From JAWKRB01 sp041389885 (GTDB lineage Bacteria > Myxococcota_A > Polyangia > Polyangiales > Ga0077539), in assembly GCA_041389885.1 (NCBI GenBank), contig JAWKRB010000047.1:1-49242 (forward strand): a stretch of 49,242 bases of DNA, read 5' to 3'. Position 1 is the first letter of the stretch. Every line of letters begins with the position of its first letter. The notes below the pieces were generated by a model, which was not told where the DNA came from, made no database searches, and saw only the letters and a list, made by a program, of their open reading frames with translations. The translations under genes and the position numbers were made by a program. Positions 16,219 to 23,555 of the stretch are shown here, piece after piece.

Positions 16219-16272
16219 GCCGCCCACGCCGCGCGCCCCTGCTCCGCGTCGCGGTCGCGCGACCCTCCGCGT

Positions 16273-16288
16273 TGGATTCGTGGTTGCA
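16273..16288 (+). promoter_or_regulatory. Sigma-54-like promoter for the kinase-regulator operon
   Basis: TGGATTC-GTGG-TTGCA keeps the invariant GG and GC with the exact 10-base spacing, but the middle of the -24 box departs from consensus. The predicted transcript would begin near 16299, only 3 bases before the kinase ATG, so the message would be almost leaderless. Confidence 0.4.
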
Positions 16289-16301
16289 TCACGGTCGAGG
16301 C

Positions 16302-17591
16302 ATGAACCGCAGCGGCTCTCCGACGCGCTCGCTGCTCCCGCTGGTCGCGGGGGTGGCAATCGCGACCGCGCTCCCCTTCGTCGCGGGTCTCTCGCAGACC
16401 CAGCGCGTCGGAGAGCTCGTGGTCGCCGGAGAGACCGCGCGCTGGCGCGACCGGGTGCACGAGTCGATGCGCGTGAGCCCTGGCCCTCCCACGCCCCGGT
16501 CGCTCGCGGCGATTCTCCGCCGAGAGGCCCCAGACGGGCTGCGCTACATCGGGGTCGTTCGAGAGGACGGCGAGGTGGTCGCCCAGGCCGGGAGCGCCGA
16601 GATCCCAGCGCAGCAGTGCCTCGGCGCGAGGCCCGGCGAGAGGCGCCTCACGCACGGGAGGGTGCACGCGTGCTGCGGCCCGGTCCCGCCCCGGGGACAC
16701 CAGCACCCTCCTGGGCTGGGGCCTCCTGGGCTGGGGCCTCCTGGGCTGGGCCCTCCCGGGCTGGGCCCTCCCGGGCTGGGCCCTCCTGGGCGCAGAGTGC
16801 CCTTGCTCGTGCTCGAGTTCGACGCCCGCGCGTCTCGCGACCTCAGCGCGGCCAGGCGCAGCGTGATCGGCGCGGGGCTCGCGGCGCTGGTGGCGCTCCT
16901 CGCCCTCGGCGCGTACGCGCGGGGCCTCCTCCGCGACCGCGAGGCCATCGCCGCGCGGCTCGAGCACTCGCGCCGCCTCGCCTCCCTCGGAGAGATGTCC
17001 GCGGTGCTCGCGCACGAGATCCGCAACCCCCTCGCGTCGCTCAAGGGCCACGCGCAGCTGCTCGAGGAGCGCGTCGAGGGAGACGATCGGCTCTCGCGGC
17101 AGGCCAGCCGGGTGGTCACCGAGGCGAAGCGGCTGGAGAAGCTCGTCGAGGAGCTGCTCACCTTCGCGCGCAGCGGCACCCTCGAGCGCTCCGCGGTCTC
17201 CCCCGTCGTGTGGGCGAGGGAGGCGCTCGCGGGCATGGACCTCGCCGTGATCGACGACGGCGCGCCGACCCGCTGCGTGCTCGACGCGGCGAGGTTGGGC
17301 GAGGCGCTGCAGAACCTCGCGCGCAACGCCCTCGAGGCCGGAGGACCCGTGGAGGTCCGCCTGGGCACCTTCGCCGAGGCGCTGGAGATCGAGGTGCTCG
17401 ACCGCGGTCCGGGCCTCGCGCCGGGCGAAGAAGACGCCGTGTTCGAGCCCTTTCACAGCCGCAAGGTGCAGGGCACGGGCCTCGGCCTCGCCATCGCGCG
17501 GCGCACGGTCGCGCTGCACGGCGGCAGCCTCCGCGCGTCGAACCGCCACGACGGCGGCGCGTGCTTTCGCGTGCGTCTTTCGCCCGGCTGA
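16302..17591 (+). CDS. Membrane sensor histidine kinase, ZraS/HydH-like, with Cys/His-rich sensor domain
   Basis: A 429-residue kinase. Two membrane helices (about 11-30 and 188-205) enclose a periplasmic domain. That domain carries a potential metal-binding group (C106, H118, H122, C124, C125, H133, H135), followed directly by a PPGLG repeat tract (136-163). The cytoplasmic part has an H-box with H238 in AHEIRNPLASLKGHAQ, the N-box NLARNALEAGG, DRGPGLAPGEED and GTGLGLAIARR. The architecture and subfamily match the ZraS/HydH kinases that sense zinc or other metals. The gene is followed 28 bases later by its regulator. The metal is not known; sensing a metal is inferred from the Cys/His group and the locus layout. 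Confidence 0.85.
   Translation: MNRSGSPTRSLLPLVAGVAIATALPFVAGLSQTQRVGELVVAGETARWRDRVHESMRVSPGPPTPRSLAAILRREAPDGLRYIGVVREDGEVVAQAGSAEIPAQQCLGARPGERRLTHGRVHACCGPVPPRGHQHPPGLGPPGLGPPGLGPPGLGPPGLGPPGRRVPLLVLEFDARASRDLSAARRSVIGAGLAALVALLALGAYARGLLRDREAIAARLEHSRRLASLGEMSAVLAHEIRNPLASLKGHAQLLEERVEGDDRLSRQASRVVTEAKRLEKLVEELLTFARSGTLERSAVSPVVWAREALAGMDLAVIDDGAPTRCVLDAARLGEALQNLARNALEAGGPVEVRLGTFAEALEIEVLDRGPGLAPGEEDAVFEPFHSRKVQGTGLGLAIARRTVALHGGSLRASNRHDGGACFRVRLSPG
16707..16791 (+). repeat. 15-bp in-frame tandem repeat, about 5.7 copies
   Basis: A 15-base unit encodes PPGLG in the periplasmic sensor domain of the kinase. Copies differ only at synonymous positions. The tract comes directly after the Cys/His group. 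Confidence 0.92.
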
Positions 17592-17619
17592 GCGGCGAAG
17601 ATCGCCTATCCTCCGCGGC

Positions 17620-18933
17620 ATGGCTTCGGTGCTGGTGGTCGACGACGAGGAGGGCTTTCGGAGCTTTCTCTGCGAGGTGCTCACCGACGCGGGCCACGAC
17701 GCGACGGGGGTCGGCGACGGCGGCGCGGCCATCGCGGCCCTCGCGCGAGCGCGCTACGACCTGCTGCTCACCGACCTGAACATGCCCGGCGCCGACGGCG
17801 AGGCGGTGCTGCGCCACGCGCGCGCGACGCGGCCCGAGCTGCCCGTGGTGGTGATCACCGCGCACGGCTCGGTCGAGCGCGCGGTCGACGCGATGAAGCG
17901 CGGCGCGACCGACTTCATCCAGAAGCCCCTCGAGAGCCCCGCGGCCCTGCGCGCCCTCGTCACGAAGATCGTGCAGGGGCGCAAGGAGATCGCGCGACCC
18001 AGGGGCGACGAAGACCCCCCGCTCACCTGGGGCGCGCCGGCGATGACGGCCTTCGTGAGCGCGCTGCAGCGCGTGGCGAGAACGCCCGCGACCGCCCTGC
18101 TGCTCGGCGAGAGCGGCTCGGGCAAGGAGCTCGCGGCCCGCGCGCTGCACCGCTGGAGCGCGCGAAGCGACGGCCCCTTCGCGGCGGTGAACTGCGGCGC
18201 GCTCGCGACGACGGTGCTCGAGAGCGAGCTCTTCGGACACGAGCGCGGCGCGTTCACGGGCGCGGTCGCGCAGCACCAGGGGCGGCTCGAGCGCGCGCGC
18301 GGCGGGAGCTTCTTTCTCGACGAGATCGGCGAGCTCACCGCGGAGCTGCAGGTGAAGCTGCTGCGCGTGCTCGAGACCCGGAGCTACGAGCGCGTGGGCG
18401 GCACCACCACGCTCCGCGCCGAGGTGCGCTGGGTGGCGGCGACGCACCGCGACCTCAAGGGCCTCGTGCAGGCCGGAAACTTTCGCGAGGACCTCTACCA
18501 TCGCGTCGCGGTGGTCCCCCTGCGGGTGCCGGCGCTGCGGGAGCGACGGGAGGACATCGCGCCCCTCGCGCGGCACCTCGTCGCCGAGCTCGCGGGCGCG
18601 CTGGGGCTGCCGCCTCCCGAGCTCTCCCCCGAGGCCCTCGCGACGCTGGAGGGGATGCCCTGGCCGGGCAACGTGCGGCAGCTTCGCAACGTGCTGGAGC
18701 GCGCGGTGATCCTGAGCGACGACGCGGTGCTCCGCCCCGCGGATTTCTCCGCCGAGGACGACGACCTCTCCGCGCGGGGCGCATCGACCTCGCCGGTCGA
18801 GCTCCGCGCGCTGGAGCGGGACGCGATCGTGCGCGCCCTTCAGGAGTCGGGCGGCAACCGCCGACGCGCCGCCGAGCGCCTGGGGATCGGCCTTCGTACG
18901 CTCTACGAGAAGCTCAAGCGCTACGGCCTCTGA
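17620..18933 (+). CDS. NtrC-family sigma-54-dependent response regulator (ZraR-like)
   Basis: A 437-residue regulator. The receiver domain (1-120) has acidic DDEE, phospho-acceptor D52 in LTDLNMPG, T80 and K102. The AAA+ domain shows Walker A GESGSGKE (K169), the sigma-54 contact loop GAFTGA (210-215), Walker B FFLDEIGEL and the arginine-finger region. The Fis-type helix-turn-helix closes the protein (RRRAAERLGIGLRTLYEKLKRYGL). All functional parts are intact, so it should activate sigma-54 promoters when phosphorylated by the kinase encoded 28 bases upstream. The likely targets are the two promoters in 16122-16288. A hairpin follows the gene. Confidence 0.93.
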   Translation: MASVLVVDDEEGFRSFLCEVLTDAGHDATGVGDGGAAIAALARARYDLLLTDLNMPGADGEAVLRHARATRPELPVVVITAHGSVERAVDAMKRGATDFIQKPLESPAALRALVTKIVQGRKEIARPRGDEDPPLTWGAPAMTAFVSALQRVARTPATALLLGESGSGKELAARALHRWSARSDGPFAAVNCGALATTVLESELFGHERGAFTGAVAQHQGRLERARGGSFFLDEIGELTAELQVKLLRVLETRSYERVGGTTTLRAEVRWVAATHRDLKGLVQAGNFREDLYHRVAVVPLRVPALRERREDIAPLARHLVAELAGALGLPPPELSPEALATLEGMPWPGNVRQLRNVLERAVILSDDAVLRPADFSAEDDDLSARGASTSPVELRALERDAIVRALQESGGNRRRAAERLGIGLRTLYEKLKRYGL

Positions 18934-18948
18934 GCCGCGCAACCTTCC

Positions 18949-18968
18949 GTGCTCCCGCGCACGAGCAC
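18949..18968 (+). terminator. Hairpin after the NtrC-type regulator
   Basis: GTGCTC, an 8-base loop and GAGCAC, 15 bases after the stop. It is short and without a T run, but it lies where the two-component operon should end. Confidence 0.35.
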
Positions 18969-19039
18969 CCGCGCCGCCGTACGAGCCGTGTCGCCTTCGA
19001 TCGGGTAGGCTCACGAGGTCGTCGGCCGCGGAGCACGCC

Positions 19040-19462
19040 ATGGAAGAGAACAGCGTCACGATCGAGATTCTCCGAGAGATCCGCAACGAGATGCGCGCGA
19101 CGCGCGAGGAGCTTCACGCGACGCGCGAGGAGCTTCACGCGACGCGCGAGGAGCTCACCGAGCGCCAGGACCAGACCAATCACCGGCTCGATCGGGTGGT
19201 GCAGGAGCAGATCCGCCAGGGCACGACGCTCGTGGAAATGCGCCAGGTGCAGGAGCGCCTCGTCGACGCGGTCGTCGCCATCGACGCGCGGCAGATGAGC
19301 ATGGAGCGCACGATGGGGCGCGTCGTGACCGAGCTGCAGCAGGTCAACACGCGCCTCGACCACGTGCTCACGGGCCCCCTCGGACGCGCGGTGCGTGGTC
19401 ACGACGAGCGCCTCGACGACCTCGAGCACCGCGTCGAGGCGATCGAGCGACGCACGGGGTGA
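19040..19462 (+). CDS. Small coiled-coil protein A (paralogue of the next gene)
   Basis: A 140-residue, wholly helical protein of unknown function, without signal peptide or membrane segment. The N-terminus (TIEILREIRNEMRATRE) leads into three perfect ATREELH heptads and then a long coiled coil ending in LEHRVEAIERR. The N-terminal TI.ILREIR and the C-terminal pattern RLDHV..GPL...R.H..RL..LE are shared with the next gene, so the pair arose by duplication. It probably forms homo- or hetero-oligomers. A loose similarity to SlyX or spectrin-like coiled coils carries no functional information. Confidence 0.75.
   Translation: MEENSVTIEILREIRNEMRATREELHATREELHATREELTERQDQTNHRLDRVVQEQIRQGTTLVEMRQVQERLVDAVVAIDARQMSMERTMGRVVTELQQVNTRLDHVLTGPLGRAVRGHDERLDDLEHRVEAIERRTG
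19097..19159 (+). repeat. 21-bp heptad-encoding tandem repeat, three copies
   Basis: Three nearly identical 21-base copies encode ATREELH, exactly one coiled-coil heptad each. Confidence 0.92.
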
Positions 19463-19598
19463 GGGCGGTGGGGCTGGCGCGCGATTGAGAGGGAGAACGC
19501 CGCAACCTGGAGCGCCGCCGAACACGAGAGCACCCCGCGCGTCGACGGCGCCGGGTCTTGAGCTCGGCTACACTCCCCGTCGCCGAGCGGAGGACATC

Positions 19599-19943
19599 AT
19601 GGACGAGAGCAGCCTCACGATCGCGATCCTTCGGGAGATTCGAGACAACACCGCGCGCACCAATGAGCGCGTGGATCACCTCACCGAGCGCGTGGATCAC
19701 CTCAGCGAGCGCGTGGATCACCTCACCGACCGGGTCGATGTGCATGGCGAGCTGCTGCAGACCATGGCCGCGGTGCAGATCCGCCAGGAGGCGCTGCTGC
19801 AGCGCCACGACGACGCGCTCTGCACGATCATCGTCGAGCTGCGCCGCGTCCACGACCGCATCGATCACGTCTACGAGGGGCCGCTGACCGGCACGCTGCG
19901 GGACCACGAGTCACGGCTGCGTCGTCTGGAGGGCCGCGAGTAG
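19599..19943 (+). CDS. Small coiled-coil protein B (paralogue of the previous gene)
   Basis: A 114-residue coiled-coil protein. TIAILREIRDNTARTN at the start and HDRIDHVYEGPLTGTLRDHESRLRRLEG at the end match the previous gene, but the middle heptads are different: three ERVDHL(T/S) copies plus one degenerate. GGAGG stands 5 bases before the ATG at 19599, which decides the start over longer readings. Function is unknown. The paralogues conserve their ends and vary in heptad sequence, which suggests a conserved interaction at the tips and a spacer of adjustable length. Confidence 0.75.
   Translation: MDESSLTIAILREIRDNTARTNERVDHLTERVDHLSERVDHLTDRVDVHGELLQTMAAVQIRQEALLQRHDDALCTIIVELRRVHDRIDHVYEGPLTGTLRDHESRLRRLEGRE
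19665..19748 (+). repeat. 21-bp heptad-encoding tandem repeat, four copies
   Basis: Three nearly identical 21-base units encode ERVDHLT or ERVDHLS; the fourth is degenerate. The unit is unrelated in sequence to the repeat in the neighbouring paralogue, though of the same length. Confidence 0.9.
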
Positions 19944-20125
19944 CGGGTACGGCGCCGCGCGAACTCGCTCAGCGCGGCTGTGCCTGGCGCAGTCGTGCAC
20001 GAGGGCTCGAGCCGCTCCGATGGGGCCTCTGTTGGCATGAGAACTGTCATAGCCATTCTGTCGTGAGCGTGGATTCTTGAAGCGACGCTTGAGGGGGAGG
20101 GAGCGAACCTGCTACTCCGCGCAGC

Positions 20126-22395
20126 GTGGGGCGCTGGGTGTCGCGGGCATGGCTGGTCGGGGTGCTGGCGTGCGGCTGCGCGGAGTCGACGACCGCGCCG
20201 ACCTCCGACGCGTCGACACCTGCAGACCGCCCAGGCGCAGACGTCGCGGCAGACGTGCCGCCCCTCCCTGACGCCTGCCTTCCTGGCTGGGTGCGGCTTT
20301 CTGATCGTAGCTGCGTCCCTCCCGCGCTCGCGTGTCCTCCTGACGCGGGCGCAGATCCGACCTGCCTCCCCAACGGGCTCCGTAGCGCGGCCCTCACGCC
20401 CTGGGCGTGTCCCACGGGCTGGCGTTACGACGCCGAGCGCGGCTGCCTCCCGACGATCCGCACGGACTGTCCCGAGGGAACCGGTCCGCTCCCCGACGGG
20501 AGCTGCACCGACACGGGGATCGAGACGTGTCCCGACGCGCCCTACGCGGACGTCCCCGAGGGCGCGGACCTCTCGCGCGTGGTCTACGTCGACGACGACG
20601 CGGCCGACGGGGGCGACGGGTCGCGCGAGCGTCCCTTCAACGACCTGAGCCCGGTGCTGAATCAGGCGCTTGATGGCACGACCGTGCTCCTCGCCGCGGG
20701 GCGCTATCCCGTGCAGGCCGAGGTGCACACCAGGGTGACGATTCGTGGCGTGTGCGCGCCTCGAGGTGTCCTCGTGCCGCGAGAGCCGCATGGGTCTCGC
20801 GAGCTCATCTTCGCGCTCGGTGCCGACGCCGCACCTGCGAGCCTGGAGAAGCTCTCGTCCAACACGGTCTCGAATCACGCTGGTCAACGTGATCGCGGCG
20901 TCGCGGCGGTGCCCGAACGACGCTGCGCGGGTGATCGGCCACGGGGACCGGCGCGACTCTCGTCGGCATGGTCAGCGACTCGCGCATCGATCTGGACAAC
21001 GTCGGTCTTCTCGGCTGGACCTTCCCGAGCGCGGTCTGTGGTGGGCTGCGGTCTACGCTCGCACGAGCGAGGTCCACATGCGCCGCGTGTCGGTCTCGGG
21101 GCGCGGTGCGCTCACGCTGGCGCTTTCTACGGGGGCGTGACGGCGACCATCGAAGACGCCGCGAGCCGTCGGCGTGCGGAGGGCATCAACGCGGACCCCG
21201 CGGGCAACGTCGACGCCGCGCGCGTGTACGTCTCGGGCGAATCGGGGCACGGCATCTGGCACCTCGACGGAGCCGGGACCTACCGCGACGTCGTGCTCGA
21301 TGGCGTCTCCGCGCGAATCGCGGTCGGCGCTCAGGTCACGGCGTCGCGCTTGAGCGTTCGTCGCGGCGATCTTGAGATCTACGAGCCCGGCACCGAGGTC
21401 ACGATCACCGACCTCGCGATGACCGACGCCGCGACCCGCTCGGATCGCGGCAGCAGTTGCGCGGCGGTCGAGAGGACGGCGTCTCAGCGTCCGTCGCGGT
21501 AGATTTCATCGGTGCACGGAGCTCTCCGTGTACGGCACCACCGGGGGATCGCTCGACCTCGAAGACGTGCTCTTCCACGACTCCCGTCCGAACGCCCAGG
21601 GCTTTCTCGGCGTCGCGCTCACAGTCCCTCGGCGGCGAGAGCCGCATCACCCGAGCCATCATCGACCACGCGGGCATGACCGCCCTCGCGGCGGTGCACC
21701 TCTCGCCGTCCATCGCGCGGAGCTTCCCCTGGGAGATGTGGACCACTCCGCCGGTCGCCCTCGCGCTCCGCGAGCCTTCGCGCATCGTGGCGCGAGACGT
21801 CGTGATCTTGAACGGCGAGAGCGTGCCGAGCATGCCGTCGGCCGGGGTGTTCACGGGGGCGCACTCGGCGATCGAGGGCGAGCGCGTCGCGATCCTCGAC
21901 CAGGTGGGGGTCGGCGTGCTCGCAGGCGACTCGGGCTTCGATCGGCAGTACCTCCTCGAATTGGTGGCCTCAGGCGCGAGGCAGTTCGCCGGGCTGCTCC
22001 CGCCCTTCATCGACGGCCCGTCGACGGTGCGGCTGCGAGACCTCTACGTGGGCGGCGTGAGGCCGTGGCGGATCCTCTTCGACCCCACGACGCGGCTCTC
22101 CCAGCCCGACTTCGTCGCGGCCTACGGCGCCTACGTCTCCCCTCGCAGCGCGCTCGATCTCACGAACGCGTACTTCGACGGCGCGTCGAGCACCGAGAAC
22201 GCGCTGGTGTCGTAGGGCGAGCTCACCGCGCGCGGCGGCGTGGTCACCGGGACCTCGCGCTGCGCGGCGACCCGCAACAGCCTCACCGGGGGAACGGTCG
22301 CGCTCGACGGGGTGCGCGTGCAGGGCAACGCCCGCGACGAGACCTGCGTCGACGACGCGATCCCCTCGCTGCGTATCCCCATGTCCCCCGACTGA
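20126..22395 (+). pseudogene. Decayed beta-helix lipoprotein gene
   Basis: The reading starts well: a GTG at 20126, signal peptide with lipobox VLACGC, a Cys-rich segment and a DUF1565-like opening of a right-handed beta-helix (VVYVDDDAADGGDGSRERPF). From about 20,850 the homologous reading jumps between frames at least seven times (near 20850, 20940, 21040, 21125, 21460, 21515 and 21625), and an in-frame TAG stands at 22213-22215. Coding remnants continue to the TGA at 22393-22395. The intact relative at 27505-29190 shows what the gene once was. This many lesions in one gene point to real decay rather than sequencing error. The last base lies 2 bases from the stop of the opposite LuxR gene. 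Confidence 0.85.
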
Positions 22396-22397
22396 TC

Positions 22398-23522
22398 CTA
22401 CGCGTCGTTCACGGGCGGGAACTCGGCCAGCACGAGGCGCACGAGCTCGGCCTGGCGGGTCGTCGAGGTCTTGTCGAAGATCCGCTTGAGGTGCGTGCGC
22501 GCGGTGAGCACCGACATCCCGAGGAGCTCCGACGCCTCCGCGGGCGTGCTCCCTTCAGCGATGGCGAAGGCCAGCCGCGCCTCCGTCGGCGTGAGCGAGA
22601 ACACCGTGCGGAGCAGCTCTTCGACCCTGCGTCCCTGCGGGGAGGTGTCGCGCGCGAGCACGGTCACCGCCCGCGGTGAGCCCGCGCGCTCGTCACGGAG
22701 CGACGACACGAAGAGCAGCAGCGGGCGGCGCTCGCCCGAAGGGCGCGGCGCGATCACCACGGCCTCGGGGACCTCTCCTCGCAGCACCGCCGCGACCGCC
22801 GCGCGGAGGGACTCTTGCGCCCGCGGGGCGGTGCACTCCAGGGCGCCGTCGCGCTCGGTGAGCCCGTCGGCACGCGCGACCAGCGCCCGCGCGCTCGCGT
22901 TCATGCGGAGCAGGACGCCGCTCGGGGAGAGCGCGAAGGTCGCGACGTCGAGCTTGTCGAGCATGGCGTCGTCGATGCGCGCGGTCATGCGCTGCCGCCG
23001 CACGCGCGCGTAGACCTCGACCGCGCGGCGAAGCGCCGGGCAGACCGCGCGCAGACGCTCCGGCGCGCCGTCGTCCCAGGTCCCGGCACCGCGGCGACCC
23101 AGCACGTGCACGGCGGCCACGAGGGGGGAGGTCAGCAGCACCGCGCTGGTGCCCAGGATGGTGCCGTCGTCGAGGAGGTGCTCGCGCGCGAGGGTGCTGC
23201 GCGCGAGGTCCTGCGGGTCGGCGAAGAGCTCGGTCGCGCCGACGAAGCCCTCAGGGAGCTTCGCCGCGTCTCGAAACAGGGGATGCCTCCACTCGGCGCT
23301 CAGGTCGTAGCCGCGCTCGGTCGCGTGGTCGACGCCCGCGAGGAGCCAGCCCGTCTCTGGCTCGCTCTCCGCGATGAGCGTCAGCGCGCCGAGCGCGCCG
23401 GCGTTCGGGCCCGCCACGAAGCGCGCCAGGTCTCGCAGCGCCTCCGCCCACCGCGGCGGATCGAGGGACGCGACATGAAACGCATCGCGGAGCGCCTCCG
23501 CGCCGACGGGGTCATCAGCCAC
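22398..23522 (-). CDS. LuxR-type helix-turn-helix regulator
   Basis: A 374-residue DNA-binding regulator. The C-terminal 65 residues form a LuxR/GerE helix-turn-helix: FSLTPTEARLAFAIAEGSTPAEASELLGMSVLTARTHLKRIFDKT. A PAS-like segment lies near residues 185-280 (DKLDVATFALSPSGVLLRMNASARAL). The first 180 residues match no domain I can name. No receiver domain is present, so it is not a classical response regulator. It starts with GTG at 23522, 33 bases after the stop of the giant kinase gene, and is probably its operon partner; no clear ribosome-binding site is visible. Confidence 0.85.
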   Translation of the reverse strand: MADDPVGAEALRDAFHVASLDPPRWAEALRDLARFVAGPNAGALGALTLIAESEPETGWLLAGVDHATERGYDLSAEWRHPLFRDAAKLPEGFVGATELFADPQDLARSTLAREHLLDDGTILGTSAVLLTSPLVAAVHVLGRRGAGTWDDGAPERLRAVCPALRRAVEVYARVRRQRMTARIDDAMLDKLDVATFALSPSGVLLRMNASARALVARADGLTERDGALECTAPRAQESLRAAVAAVLRGEVPEAVVIAPRPSGERRPLLLFVSSLRDERAGSPRAVTVLARDTSPQGRRVEELLRTVFSLTPTEARLAFAIAEGSTPAEASELLGMSVLTARTHLKRIFDKTSTTRQAELVRLVLAEFPPVNDA

Positions 23523-23555
23523 GGGCAGGAGGTCATCACCGCGGGCCTTCGCGCG

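Noticed and set aside
10556..19748. CRISPR array
   Set aside because: The tandem repeats are contiguous, without spacers, are multiples of three and encode protein linkers or coiled coils.
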